Of a DNA stretch of 35,695 nucleotides, positions 6,443 to 14,925 are shown in pieces. Each line of letters starts with the position of its first letter. Positions within the stretch are counted from its first letter, which is position 1. Where the stretch lies: the NCBI GenBank assembly GCA_001564115.1, contig LKNG01000002.1:1-35695 (forward strand), in the 5' to 3' direction. The notes beneath the pieces are model-generated. The model saw only the letters and a list, made by a program, of their open reading frames with translations, had not been told where the DNA came from and made no database searches. The DNA is from Natrialbaceae archaeon Tc-Br11_E2g8. GTDB lineage: Archaea; Halobacteriota; Halobacteria; Halobacteriales; Natrialbaceae. The position numbers were made by a program, and so were the translations under genes.

Positions 6443-8527
6443 ATGACCGGCGACCCCGAGGGATCGACGGCGATCCGGGAACTCGACGCGGACACCGTCG
6501 CCCGGATCGCCGCCGGCGAGGTGGTCGAACGGCCGGCCAGCGCGGTCAAAGAGCTCGTCGAGAACAGTTTGGACGCCGACGCCTCCCGGATCGACGTGAC
6601 GGTCGGGGAGGGTGGAACCGAGCTGATCCGCGTCGCCGACGACGGCCACGGGATGAGCGAGGCCGACCTCCGGGCGGCCGTCCGCCAGCACACCACGAGC
6701 AAGATCGAGGGGATCGGCGACCTCGAGAGAGGGGTCGCCACCCTCGGATTCCGCGGGGAGGCTCTGCACACGATCGGCTCGGTTTCCCGGCTGACGATCC
6801 GCTCGCGGCCCCGTGAAGCCGCCGGCGCGGGGCGGGAGCTCGTCTACGAGGGTGGGGAGCTCGTCGAAATCCAGCCCGTCGGCTGTCCCGAGGGGACGAT
6901 AGTCGAGGTGACCGACCTCTTCTACAACACGCCCGCACGTCGGAAGTTCCTCAAGACGACAGCGACGGAGTTCGCCCACGTCAGCCGCGTCGTCACCCGG
7001 TACGCGCTGGCGAACCCGGAGGTGGCCGTCTCCCTGAACCACGACGGCCGTGAGGTGTTCGCGACGACCGGCCGGGGGGAGCTCCGGGAGGCCGTCCTCG
7101 CGGTGTACGGTCGGGAAGTAGCCGAAGGGATGATCCCCGTCGACGCCGGCGGCGAGGAACTCCCGGCCGGCCCGCTCGAGGGGATCTCGGGGCTGGTCTC
7201 TCACCCCGAGGTCAACCGCTCGAGCCGGGAGTACCTCTCGACGTACGTCAACGGACGGTCGGTCACCTCGGGGGCGATCCGCGAGGGGATCGTCGACGCC
7301 TACGGGGGACAGCTCGGCGACCGCTACCCGTTTGCGGTCCTCTTTCTTACCGTGCCCGGCGAGGCCGTCGACGTCAACGTTCACCCGCGCAAAGCGAGAG
7401 TGCGCTTCGACGACGACGACGCGGTCCGTCGGGGGGTCGAAACCGCCGTCAGGGAGGCCCTCCTGGAGGAGGGGCTGCTCCGCTCTCGGGCCCCACGCGG
7501 CCGGTCGGCCCCCGGAGAGGCCCGGATCGAACCGGGCGAATCGGCCGCCAGCCCCGACGAGTCCGGGGACGCCGCCGAGAGGACCGGCGGAGACACCGAC
7601 TGCCGGAGTGCGCCGGAGACGGTCGACGACCGGAAACCGGCACACGGCGTGGCCGACACGCGGGACGCGGAGACGGCGACGGTGGACAGCCGCGAATCCC
7701 GAGACGACGGGACGACCGACACGGTGACCGACGGGCCGGACCGGTCGCCGACGGAATCCGCGGGATCGCCGGACAGTCGGGCAGATCACGCGGACGGCCG
7801 GACTGATCACGCGGACCGCCGGGCTGACCACGCGGACCGCCCGACCGATCGGAAGTTCGTCGGGGAAGCCGATCAACGAACCCTCGACGGGGAGGCCGCG
7901 ATCGGCGAGGGGCGTCGGTTCGACTCGCTGCCGCCGCTTCGGGTGCTCGGCCAGCTCCGGGAGACGTTTCTGGTCTGTGAGAGCCCCGACGGGCTCGTGC
8001 TCGTCGACCAGCACGCGGCCGACGAGCGGGTCAACTACGAACGCCTGCGGGAGGCGTTCTCGGCGGAGACGACGGTCCAGACGCTCGCCGATCCGGTCGA
8101 GCTCGAGCTGACCGCCGCCGAGGCCGAGACGTTCGCGAGCTGCCGTGAGGCGCTCGCGCGGCTGGGCTTTCGCGCCGAGTCGACCGACGGACGACGCCTC
8201 GCCGTGACCGGCGTTCCGGCGGCGCTGACGACGATTCTCGAGCCCGAACGGCTCCGGGACGTGCTGACCGCGATGGTGACCGGAGACCGAAAGGCGGGCG
8301 CCGAGACGGTCGAGGCCATCGCCGAGGGGTTTCTCTCCGACATGGCCTGTCACCCCTCGATCACCGGCAACACCTCGCTCACCGAGGGGTCGACGCTCGG
8401 GTTGCTCGAGGCACTCGACGACTGTGAGAACCCCTACGCCTGCCCGCACGGCCGACCCGTGCTCGTCGAGATCGACGCCGACGAGCTGGAGGACCGCTTC
8501 GAGCGGGACTACCCCGGCCACGGCTGA
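6443..8527 (+). CDS. mutL: DNA mismatch repair protein MutL
   Basis: This 694-residue MutL begins with a complete GHKL ATPase: motif I ELVEN (residues 37-41, Glu catalytic, Asn binding Mg), ADDGHG (65-70) and GFRGEAL (102-108). A transducer domain reaches about residue 345. Residues of roughly 350-490 are a disordered Asp/Ser/Thr/Arg-rich linker containing three copies of a DHADxRx heptad. The C-terminal dimerisation domain contains DQHAADERVNYE at residue 522, an exact DQHA-x2-E-x4-E metal-binding motif, so this should be the endonuclease-active type that nicks the discontinuous strand after MutS finds a mismatch. No mutS is present in the window. A TATA-like GAATTAACG lies about 28 nt before the ATG. 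It converges with the DUF5305-like gene 13 bp away. Confidence 0.96.
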   Translation: MTGDPEGSTAIRELDADTVARIAAGEVVERPASAVKELVENSLDADASRIDVTVGEGGTELIRVADDGHGMSEADLRAAVRQHTTSKIEGIGDLERGVATLGFRGEALHTIGSVSRLTIRSRPREAAGAGRELVYEGGELVEIQPVGCPEGTIVEVTDLFYNTPARRKFLKTTATEFAHVSRVVTRYALANPEVAVSLNHDGREVFATTGRGELREAVLAVYGREVAEGMIPVDAGGEELPAGPLEGISGLVSHPEVNRSSREYLSTYVNGRSVTSGAIREGIVDAYGGQLGDRYPFAVLFLTVPGEAVDVNVHPRKARVRFDDDDAVRRGVETAVREALLEEGLLRSRAPRGRSAPGEARIEPGESAASPDESGDAAERTGGDTDCRSAPETVDDRKPAHGVADTRDAETATVDSRESRDDGTTDTVTDGPDRSPTESAGSPDSRADHADGRTDHADRRADHADRPTDRKFVGEADQRTLDGEAAIGEGRRFDSLPPLRVLGQLRETFLVCESPDGLVLVDQHAADERVNYERLREAFSAETTVQTLADPVELELTAAEAETFASCREALARLGFRAESTDGRRLAVTGVPAALTTILEPERLRDVLTAMVTGDRKAGAETVEAIAEGFLSDMACHPSITGNTSLTEGSTLGLLEALDDCENPYACPHGRPVLVEIDADELEDRFERDYPGHG
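7784..7846 (+). repeat. Three 21-bp in-frame repeats in the MutL linker
   Basis: Units at 7784-7804, 7805-7825 and 7826-7846 each encode DHADGRT, DHADRRA or DHADRPT. They share G-A-[TC]-CACGCGGAC. The period keeps the reading frame and the repeats lie in the disordered linker between the ATPase and endonuclease domains, so they alter only linker length. Confidence 0.9.
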
Positions 8528-8540
8528 TCGGGCAGGACGC

Positions 8541-10298
8541 TCAGTCGGCTCCCGTCGACTCGTCCTCCTCGGTGCTCACCGACGCCGATTTCGACTTCTC
8601 GTCTCCGCCCCCCTCGTGGTCATCCTCGGTACTGGCCTCCTCGGCATCGACATCCTCGGCTTCGGCCTCTCCGCCGGCCGCGTCCTCGCCTTCGTCTTCC
8701 CCGCCGACGGTGTCCTCGTCTTCTCGATTGCCGGTGTCCTCGCTTTCGGCTCGCTCACCGTCGGCGTCCTCTTCTTCCCTATCCCTGCCATCGATATCCT
8801 CGTCTTTGGCTTCTCCGTCGACGGCATCCTCGGCACTGACCTCCTCGCCATCGACGTCCTCCTTTCCACCCTCTCCGTCGCCGTCCTCGTCTTGGGCTTC
8901 CCCGTCGCCGTCCTCGTCTTGGGCTTCCCCGTCGCCGTCCTCGTCGTACATGACTACGTAGGTAGTGACGTCGTCGGATTCTCCGGCTCCGGTCGTCTCG
9001 GGGTCGGATCCGCTCGCGGTAGCCCCCCTCCTTCGGTCGTCGTCGAGGGCGGGTTCCGTCTCCTCGCTGTCAGAGATGGTCGTCTCATCCGAGATGCCGA
9101 CTTCCGGATCTTCCGCCGTCGACTTCGGACTTCCACCGCCGGAGCCGAGTAACCCGTCCAGAATAGAGTCGCCGTCGTCCCCCTCCGAGTCGGCGTCGCC
9201 CGCCGACGTCCCGGTGTCGCCGAACTCACCCCTCGTTGGCTCCGCGGGCGGGGTGTAGACGTATAGCAGCTCCGGATCCCTGACGACGTACTGGTTTCGT
9301 TGCCGGTCCTCGACGATCGCCGACTCGACGTCGATGGCGAACCGGGAAAGTTGCCCGAGGCTCGCGACCGGCACCTCCGGCCTGTCGAGGGCGGCTTCGG
9401 GAAGCTCAACCCGCGTGATCAGGTCGTCGAACTCCGCGAGGTCCTGCCGGTAGGCAAGCCACTCGCGGTCGGCATCCGTGGGCTCCAATCCTCGATGCCG
9501 GAACAAGCCCAGCCCGAGCAGGGCGGCCGCGCCGACGACCGCCGCGAGCGGACCGACGACGGCCTCGAGCCGACTCGGGGGAGCTTCCTCCGTCTCGACG
9601 CCGGTCTCGTACTCGAACTCCTCGGAGAAGCCGCCACCCTGGAGGCTGTACGTCTCCCCACCGGCGTCGATCTCGATCTCCTCGTTCCGGGTGATTTCCC
9701 GACCCTCACCGCCGAACTCCCCGTCGTAGCTCGTCTCGACGGCCAGGACGGTCTCGGTCGTCCCCGGGCTCGCACCCAGACTCTCCTCGATCTCGCCGAT
9801 CCGCTCGTCGAGTGTGGTCACGTTTATTGAGACGTCCGCGGTCACCGGCTCTCCCGGATCGACCGCCCCCCCACTCTCCGAGGCCAGCGTTTCGGACTCG
9901 TTCCAGTACTCGACGTCGTCGTCGACCGCCCGGTGGAGGAGGTCGACGGTGACCGTGATCGTCACGTCCTCGCCCTCCGTTCCCGCGTAGGAGGCGTTGT
10001 ACCGGCCATCGACGACCGGGGAGAGCGACGTGTAGTAGAGCGGTTCGTTGGCGAGGACGGTCCCGACCGGGAACACCTCGTTTTCCTCCTCGACGGCCGC
10101 GGAGTGTACGAACTCGCCGTCGATCGACCACTCGTTCGTCACCGGGACCTCCTCGACCTCCGGCTCGCCCGCGTAGACGCCGTAGCTGAGCCAGATGCCG
10201 CCGACGAGGAGCGCGACTGCCACGAGCGCGAACAGCCACTGATACTTCGCGAGCAGGAGACGCGCCCGCAGCGTCGTCTCGCTCACGTTCACCACCAC
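8541..10298 (-). CDS. DUF5305-like membrane protein with long acidic cytoplasmic tail
   Basis: The product (585 residues) resembles the haloarchaeal DUF5305 family, found next to SipW-like signal peptidases. An N-terminal transmembrane helix (about 18-38, WLFALVAVALLVGGIWLSY) is followed by an extracellular beta-rich domain (about 40-235) and a second helix (about 250-270, VVGPLAAVVGAAALLGLGLF). A cytoplasmic domain with the conserved EWLAYRQDLAEFDDLITRVELP segment reaches about residue 360. The last 220 or so residues are low-complexity Asp/Glu/Gly, including a 9-residue EDGDGEAQD repeat. Three GTG codons in a row (10298, 10295, 10292) make the exact start uncertain. It lies 21 bp after the signal peptidase gene, probably in the same transcript. 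Its biochemical role is unknown; the context suggests assembly or export of the DUF1102-like surface protein. Confidence 0.8.
   Translation of the reverse strand: MVVNVSETTLRARLLLAKYQWLFALVAVALLVGGIWLSYGVYAGEPEVEEVPVTNEWSIDGEFVHSAAVEEENEVFPVGTVLANEPLYYTSLSPVVDGRYNASYAGTEGEDVTITVTVDLLHRAVDDDVEYWNESETLASESGGAVDPGEPVTADVSINVTTLDERIGEIEESLGASPGTTETVLAVETSYDGEFGGEGREITRNEEIEIDAGGETYSLQGGGFSEEFEYETGVETEEAPPSRLEAVVGPLAAVVGAAALLGLGLFRHRGLEPTDADREWLAYRQDLAEFDDLITRVELPEAALDRPEVPVASLGQLSRFAIDVESAIVEDRQRNQYVVRDPELLYVYTPPAEPTRGEFGDTGTSAGDADSEGDDGDSILDGLLGSGGGSPKSTAEDPEVGISDETTISDSEETEPALDDDRRRGATASGSDPETTGAGESDDVTTYVVMYDEDGDGEAQDEDGDGEAQDEDGDGEGGKEDVDGEEVSAEDAVDGEAKDEDIDGRDREEEDADGERAESEDTGNREDEDTVGGEDEGEDAAGGEAEAEDVDAEEASTEDDHEGGGDEKSKSASVSTEEDESTGAD
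8875..8948 (-). repeat. 27-bp in-frame repeat encoding an acidic nonapeptide
   Basis: Two identical 27-bp units (8875-8901 and 8902-8928) and a partial third (8929-8948) encode EDGDGEAQD in the acidic tail of the DUF5305-like protein. The antisense strand reads as a spurious hydrophobic repeat and should not be taken as a gene. Confidence 0.9.
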
Positions 10299-10319
10299 CG
10301 TTCGGATAGCGCGTTCATG

Positions 10320-11471
10320 TCATGACCTCCGTGTGTCGGATCCGGCCCGCCGGCGTCGGGCCCGCTGGCGTCTTTCGCGCACCCCTCCCGTTCCGATCAG
10401 GAGTCGACCGAGCGCGTAGGTGCCGCCGCCGAGTAGCCCCAGAATCGCCGCGTACGGGAGCCACGGGTGGACGGCGAACAGTGCCCCGATGATCGGTGCC
10501 GGAAGGACGTGGAGATACCGGTACTCAGTCGTGTACATCGGGTAGTAGCCGGTCTCCTCGGGCGCCGTGAGCTCGACGGTGACGTTCACCTCGTCGCGTC
10601 CGTCGACGTACGCCGGGCTCCCGTCGACGGCGACGCCGTCGCTCGCCGGTACGACGTAAGAGACGACCGGCACGAGCCCACCGTTTGGCACCGCGTACGT
10701 GAGCTCTTCGGTCGTCCCGGACTCGATCACGAGCGGGCGATCGGAGTCGAACGATGCGCTGACGACGTCGAACGACTCCGTACCCGCGGGTGCGGCCATC
10801 GCGGCCACGGCGGCGATCACGACGATGGCGGCGAAGATCCCACACAGCACGCGCGGGTCGATCGGCTCGCTCTCGCTGCCGAACCGCGACTCGTGGGAAC
10901 GGCCCCGACGTTCCCGGATCGTCTCGACGGCGTAGGCGATAACCGAGAGTCCGAGCAGGACGTACGCCAGTCCCGAGCTCCCGAGCAACGCGCCGGTGCC
11001 GAGGGTGGTCGCGAGCCAGCGTTGAACGCCCTCAAAGGCGTCGGATATCGCCGTCGCCGCCACGCCGAGTCGCGGGATCCTGAGGACCTCGCCGTTTACC
11101 TGCAGCGCCGTCGCGACGATCTGGCCGTCCTGGACGTACGGCTCCGCCCCGTCCTGATCGACGAAGGGATTGGCATCCCCTCTGGTCTCGTAGCCGTGCT
11201 CGGTCTCCCCGACGACGCGGTGGGTCGTCAACCCGCCGCCCTCGAGCTCCTGAGCGTCGAAGACGACGACGTCCCCCGGCTCCGGCTCGCCGGCGAGCGC
11301 GCTCGGTATCGCCACGAAACCGTCGCCCGGCGAGAGGGTGTCCTCCATGCTCCCGGTCTCGACGAACCCAAGCAGTATCGGCTGGCCGAGCAACTGGCCC
11401 GCGACCAGCGCGACGATCGCGAGCGCCAGGAGTACCTGCAACCCCACCCCGAGCCACCGTCGTGGCGTCAC
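10320..11471 (-). CDS. Signal peptidase I, archaeal/ER type (SipW-like), with C-terminal extension
   Basis: The 383-residue protein begins with a transmembrane helix (about 8-30) and then the catalytic domain of an S26B signal peptidase. Ser41 is in the box ETGSMEDTLSPGDG, GDVVVF is at 66-71, His84 is in TTHRVVG, and Asp99 is in ETRGDANPFVDQD. A Ser-His dyad replaces the bacterial Ser-Lys dyad, as expected for archaea. A second helix (about 160-183) follows, then a third (about 210-228), an extracellular beta-rich domain (about 232-330) and a final helix (about 335-362) with an Arg-rich tail. The added domain goes beyond the minimal enzyme and fits a dedicated peptidase for the neighbouring secreted protein. 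It starts with GTG behind its own strong promoter. Confidence 0.9.
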   Translation of the reverse strand: MTPRRWLGVGLQVLLALAIVALVAGQLLGQPILLGFVETGSMEDTLSPGDGFVAIPSALAGEPEPGDVVVFDAQELEGGGLTTHRVVGETEHGYETRGDANPFVDQDGAEPYVQDGQIVATALQVNGEVLRIPRLGVAATAISDAFEGVQRWLATTLGTGALLGSSGLAYVLLGLSVIAYAVETIRERRGRSHESRFGSESEPIDPRVLCGIFAAIVVIAAVAAMAAPAGTESFDVVSASFDSDRPLVIESGTTEELTYAVPNGGLVPVVSYVVPASDGVAVDGSPAYVDGRDEVNVTVELTAPEETGYYPMYTTEYRYLHVLPAPIIGALFAVHPWLPYAAILGLLGGGTYALGRLLIGTGGVRERRQRARRRRAGSDTRRS

Positions 11472-11494
11472 TACCTCGACGGAGTTGGTCAGCC

Positions 11495-11510
11495 GGTATT
11501 ATACTTTCGG
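11495..11510 (-). promoter_or_regulatory. BRE/TATA promoter of the signal peptidase gene
   Basis: On the minus strand CCGAAAGTATAATACC combines a BRE-like CCGAAA with a TATA sequence centred about 31 nt before the GTG at 11471. It lies in the 89-bp gap after the DUF1102-like gene, so peptidase plus DUF5305-like protein can be made separately from the putative substrate. Confidence 0.7.
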
Positions 11511-11560
11511 CCGTCCGGAACGACCGTCGAGCCGACAGATAAGCGACGCGATACCGGCAG

Positions 11561-13198
11561 TCACGAGCCGGATTCGCCACGCCTTCTGGCGATCCAGAGC
11601 GTCCCGAGCGCCGCCGTCAACCCGAGGAGGAGGCCGAGTCCGCCGACCGGCGTGATCCCCGCTTGCTCTTCGATCGGTTCGACGACCGTGGGAGTCGAGT
11701 CGCCCTCCGTTTCAGCGGCGAGGGTAGTATCGTCGTCGACCGACCCGTCGCCGTCGGACGGGGACTCGTCGGTCGATCCGTCGTCGCCGGATGACCCGTC
11801 ACCGGGCTCTTCCGTATCGTCGGCCGCGTCCCCGGGCGGGGTGTCGGCTTCGTCGACGACCACGGTCGCCGACGCCTCGCCGGCGTCGATCTCGTAGCTG
11901 CCGGGAGCCTCCGGGGTCCACTCGACGGCGACCGTCTCCGTGTCACCGGGCTCGACCGTCGTCTCGACGACCTCGACGCGCTCACCGTTGACCGTCACCG
12001 GCTCGGAGAGCTCCCCCGGCGCCGCGCCGTCGTTCTCGACGGTCACCGCCGTCCGTAACGGCTCGTCGGCGACGGGGCCCTCGGAGACGGCCTCGAGTCC
12101 CGTCACCGAGAGGTCGGGCGCGTCGAGGCCGACCGCGTACGTCGAGAACCGATCGAGCGTGGCGACGTAGGTAACCTCCTCGTCGGTCCGTTCGACGACC
12201 GCCGCGCCCACGTCCTCCCAGCCGTCGTCACCGTGGCGATACAGCGAGACTCCCTCCGCCCTCCGGTCTTCGAGGACCTCCCGCTCGACGGTAAACCGGT
12301 ACTCGATCCCGTCGACGTCGTCGACCTGGGTGTCGCGGACGACGTACGCGCCGACCGGTTCGGCGTCGACCTCCCCGGGCATGGCGTCGAGCTCCGCCGT
12401 CCCCGAGACGGCCTCGACCTCGAAGGCCACGTCGGCGAAGTTCGAGAGCTCCAGTTCGACCGCCTCGAGGGTGACGCCGGGACCGATCTCGAGATCGAGG
12501 TCGGCCTCGGCGTCGGCGTCTCGTCGCTCCGAGTCGACCTCGACGGATCTGGCGTCGCCGTCGCCGGTCACGCTGACGTCGGTCGAAGCGGCGTACCACT
12601 CGCCGTCGGTCGTCTCGGTGGTCATCGCTCCCTCGCCGTCTTCCGCCGTATCTCCGGAACCTGTGACGTGTCTCTCTTTGATCGAGAAGTCGCCCTCGAT
12701 CTCACTCCCGGCGTCGACCTCGGTGGCGTCGACGGTCAGCCCGACTGCGACAGGATCGTCGGGCCCCACCGTGAAGGTGACACCGTCTCCCTCCGGCCGC
12801 TCCTCCTCGTCGAGCGGTTCGGCATCCGAACGATACTCGATCTCGCTGACGTTACTTTTGATCCAAACGTCGATGTCGGTATCGCCCTCGTTCTCGAGGA
12901 CGAAGATGTCGTCGACGGACGTCGTGGATCCCGCGGAGACGCCGCTGGCGTTCTCGAGGGTGTGCTCGGAGATCTCGATCGCGATCTCGCCGTCCTCATC
13001 GAGGGAGGCGTAGACACCGTTCGGTCCCGGGTGGGGGTAGGCGATCAGGTCACTCTCGCCGTCGAGGGAGTCGAACTCCTTGGCCTGCGGGGGGGAGTCC
13101 CCGACTTCGCCGGGCACCTCGGTGAAGACGGTCGCGCCGGTCGAGACGGCCAGTCCGCAGGCGAGCAGGGCGACGACGACGGCCAGCGTCCGATACAT
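11561..13198 (-). CDS. Secreted DUF1102-like protein with PGF-pre-PGF-like and CARDB-like domains and C-terminal membrane anchor
   Basis: The 545-residue protein has an N-terminal signal sequence (RTLAVVVALLACGLAVSTGA). Residues of about 30-190 form a DUF1102/camelysin-like beta domain, including a SVDDIFVLENEGDTDIDVWI strand pair. Residues of about 285-365 resemble a PGF-pre-PGF domain (VDGIEYRFTVEREVLEDRR, then RFSTYAVGLD). Residues of about 365-460 resemble a CARDB adhesion domain. An Asp/Ser/Thr/Gly-rich stalk follows, then a membrane helix (about 515-537) and an RRRGESGS tail. No PGF tripeptide precedes the helix (the sequence is GITPVGGLGLLLG), so it looks membrane-anchored rather than an obvious archaeosortase A substrate. 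With the signal peptidase and DUF5305-like genes it forms a SipW/TasA-like export unit. Function is inferred from domains. Confidence 0.8.
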   Translation of the reverse strand: MYRTLAVVVALLACGLAVSTGATVFTEVPGEVGDSPPQAKEFDSLDGESDLIAYPHPGPNGVYASLDEDGEIAIEISEHTLENASGVSAGSTTSVDDIFVLENEGDTDIDVWIKSNVSEIEYRSDAEPLDEEERPEGDGVTFTVGPDDPVAVGLTVDATEVDAGSEIEGDFSIKERHVTGSGDTAEDGEGAMTTETTDGEWYAASTDVSVTGDGDARSVEVDSERRDADAEADLDLEIGPGVTLEAVELELSNFADVAFEVEAVSGTAELDAMPGEVDAEPVGAYVVRDTQVDDVDGIEYRFTVEREVLEDRRAEGVSLYRHGDDGWEDVGAAVVERTDEEVTYVATLDRFSTYAVGLDAPDLSVTGLEAVSEGPVADEPLRTAVTVENDGAAPGELSEPVTVNGERVEVVETTVEPGDTETVAVEWTPEAPGSYEIDAGEASATVVVDEADTPPGDAADDTEEPGDGSSGDDGSTDESPSDGDGSVDDDTTLAAETEGDSTPTVVEPIEEQAGITPVGGLGLLLGLTAALGTLWIARRRGESGS

Positions 13199-13361
13199 TT
13201 CGGTCCCTGTGGGAGTGGGAGGGAACCGATCCCCATTGTATTGAGATCGTTGAACCGCGTGACCGTGCCCTCAGGCTCGGCCTGTAGCGGTATGGATCGG
13301 CTTGAATCGGTGGCGACCGACGGCTCGAACGCTCAAGTGGGCCGGGGCCCAACGCGGGGGC

Positions 13362-13640
13362 ATGTCCATAGAGCCGGGTCGGCTGGAGGTGCGTCTGCGC
13401 CGGGAGTTCGGCGGCACGATGGGCGAGTCACGGGTCGTCGTGCGCCAGGCGGTCGACCTCTCGGACGCGGGTCGGTACGGCGAGGACGTCGGGGCCACAC
13501 TCACGAACGACGTGGTAGTAGAGGAGCTCGCGGACGCCCCGTCCGGAACCCCTGCCGACCGGTGGAACTGGTGGATGGGTGCCCTCGAGGTTGCCTACGG
13601 CGGCTACGAGCGGTTCGGGGTCGGACGCTACCGCAGGTGA
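13362..13640 (+). CDS. Conserved haloarchaeal hypothetical protein, 92 aa
   Basis: A 92-residue soluble protein with no signal sequence or membrane segment. Notable stretches are LRREFGGTMGESRVVVRQAV, with charged and glycine residues, and an aromatic C-terminus RWNWWMGALEVAYGGYERFG. I recall similar short proteins as conserved in haloarchaea but know no function. The ATG at 13362 begins MSIEPGRLEVRLRREF; an earlier in-frame ATG at 13302 adds 20 unpromising residues. It is transcribed divergently from the DUF1102-like gene and is followed by two perfect hairpins. Confidence 0.72.
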   Translation: MSIEPGRLEVRLRREFGGTMGESRVVVRQAVDLSDAGRYGEDVGATLTNDVVVEELADAPSGTPADRWNWWMGALEVAYGGYERFGVGRYRR

Positions 13641-13644
13641 CCGC

Positions 13645-13679
13645 CGGGGATCGTATCCCCGAAAGATGCCCCGACGGGG
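13645..13679 (+). terminator. Two adjacent hairpins after the 92-aa gene
   Basis: Four bases after the stop codon, CGGGGAT-CGT-ATCCCCG (13645-13661) forms a perfect 7-bp stem with a 3-nt loop. It is followed by CCCCG-A-CGGGG (13669-13679). No T-run follows, so a terminator or 3'-end processing role is plausible but unproven. Confidence 0.4.
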
Positions 13680-13865
13680 TGCCGGTCGGAACGTCGACCG
13701 GCCGTGGGGAGGAACTGACCGTCAGTAGAGGAACGACCCCGTCGACGGAGTCGAGAAAGACCGGAAATCACGCCGGGGAGGATGGCCGTCCCGCCCGGAC
13801 GAGCTCGAGGGCGGGAATCCCGCGGTCGAATCGCCGAAGCTGTGGCCGTCGGTCGGTTCGAGCCC

Positions 13866-14417
13866 TCACCGACGACAGATCTCGAGGAAGTTCTCGAAGA
13901 CGGCCTCGCCCTCCTCGGTGTGGGCGACCTCCGGATGCCACTGGACGCCATAGAGGTCCCGGTCGACGTCGCTCATCGCTTCGACCCCACAGACGTCGCT
14001 GCGGGCGGTCAGCTCGAACCCCCCCGGGAGCTCTTTGACCTCGTCGGCGTGACTCGCCCAGACGCGGGTCTCCGGGTGGAGCGAGCCGATCAGCGGATCT
14101 CCCTCCTCTAGTATTTCGACGGTCACGTCGGCGTAGCCGCCGTACTCGCCGCCGCCGACCCGGCCGCCGAGCGCGTCGGCCATGAGCTGCATGCCGAGAC
14201 AGATGCCAAGCACCGGCCGACCGTCCTCTAAGTACTCCACCGAGCGGCCGATCCGACCGATGTCGGGCCCTCCGGAGAGCACCACGCCGTCGGCGTCGAC
14301 CTCCTCCGGTGGGGTTTCGTTGTCGATCAACTCGGTGTCGACGCCGAGGTCACGAAGGGCCCGGCGCTCGAGATGAGTGAACTGTCCGTGGTTGTCGACC
14401 ACGACGATCCTCGTCAT
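13866..14417 (-). CDS. guaAa: GMP synthase glutamine amidotransferase subunit (subunit A)
   Basis: The 183-residue protein is a stand-alone class I glutamine amidotransferase: the nucleophile Cys73 lies in the elbow VLGICLGMQLMA, and His161 and Glu163 in VQWHPEVAHT complete the triad. In archaea GMP synthase is split, and this subunit supplies ammonia from glutamine to the separate ATP pyrophosphatase subunit, which aminates XMP to GMP in the cytoplasm. The synthetase subunit is not in this window. The start MTRIVVVDNHGQFTHL is the standard one for the family. A T-rich stretch around 14440-14450 (GGTTTTTGTTCC on the minus strand) may serve as its TATA element. Confidence 0.94.
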   Translation of the reverse strand: MTRIVVVDNHGQFTHLERRALRDLGVDTELIDNETPPEEVDADGVVLSGGPDIGRIGRSVEYLEDGRPVLGICLGMQLMADALGGRVGGGEYGGYADVTVEILEEGDPLIGSLHPETRVWASHADEVKELPGGFELTARSDVCGVEAMSDVDRDLYGVQWHPEVAHTEEGEAVFENFLEICRR

Positions 14418-14685
14418 TGCCGGAGATAGCCGACCAGGGAACAAAAACCGACCGGACCGGGAGCGGTCGACGACGCCGGGACCCCAACCCGCGGAGCCGA
14501 CGGTCGGGGGAGACGCGATCCACCACGTTCTGCCCCTCGCGTACCCGCCGTCGGCTCCGCTCGGTCGATTCTCGACCGATCGACCTAACGGTTGTGGCCG
14601 ATTCGGTTCTCGACCGTGCCACGCGACGACTACCCCCGTAGAACGTACCACGTGGACCGTGGCCCCACGCGAACCATGGCCCGCG

Positions 14686-14925
14686 TCAGAACGTCCCACG
14701 CAGGTGGATCGCGTCGTCGGTGATCCGGGCGACGCTCCCCCCGTCGACGGGATGGGTCCCGTCGGTAGCGGTCCCCCAGCCGAGTCTCATCCTGATTGCG
14801 TCGGCGACGGTCGGTTCCGGTTCGACGTAGCCACGTCCGTCGGCGACGGCGAGGAGGCGACCGACCTCGGCCCCTTCGGCGTCCAGCACGGGCTTTCCCT
14901 CGTCCGCCTTCGTGAGTCCGGTCAT
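14686..14925 (-). CDS. PRC-barrel-like domain protein, 79 aa
   Basis: The small protein (MTGLTKADEGKPVLDAEGAEVG start) has the strand pattern of a PRC-barrel: GKPVLDAEGAEVGRLLAVADGRGYVEP, a helix (ADAIRMRLGW) and closing strands (SVARITDDAIHLRG). PRC-barrel proteins are compact beta-barrels found in RNA-processing factors and other small adaptor proteins. No partner or substrate is evident. A TATA-like GGTTTATGCC on the minus strand lies at about 14960-14969. I assign the fold with moderate confidence and no function. Confidence 0.7.
   Translation of the reverse strand: MTGLTKADEGKPVLDAEGAEVGRLLAVADGRGYVEPEPTVADAIRMRLGWGTATDGTHPVDGGSVARITDDAIHLRGTF

Noticed and set aside
6404-8521. 705-codon minus-strand ORF across mutL
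   Set aside because: It is fully antisense to MutL, which has all its catalytic motifs; long antisense ORFs are common in GC-rich DNA.
8424-9152. Plus-strand ORF encoding a repetitive hydrophobic protein
   Set aside because: It is the antisense of the acidic Asp/Glu/Gly repeat tail of the DUF5305-like gene; the apparent membrane repeats are an artefact of the complementary codons.
12233-14038. 601-codon plus-strand ORF
   Set aside because: It runs antisense to the DUF1102-like gene and through the intergenic region and 92-aa gene in another frame; composition is Arg/Gly-rich without domains.
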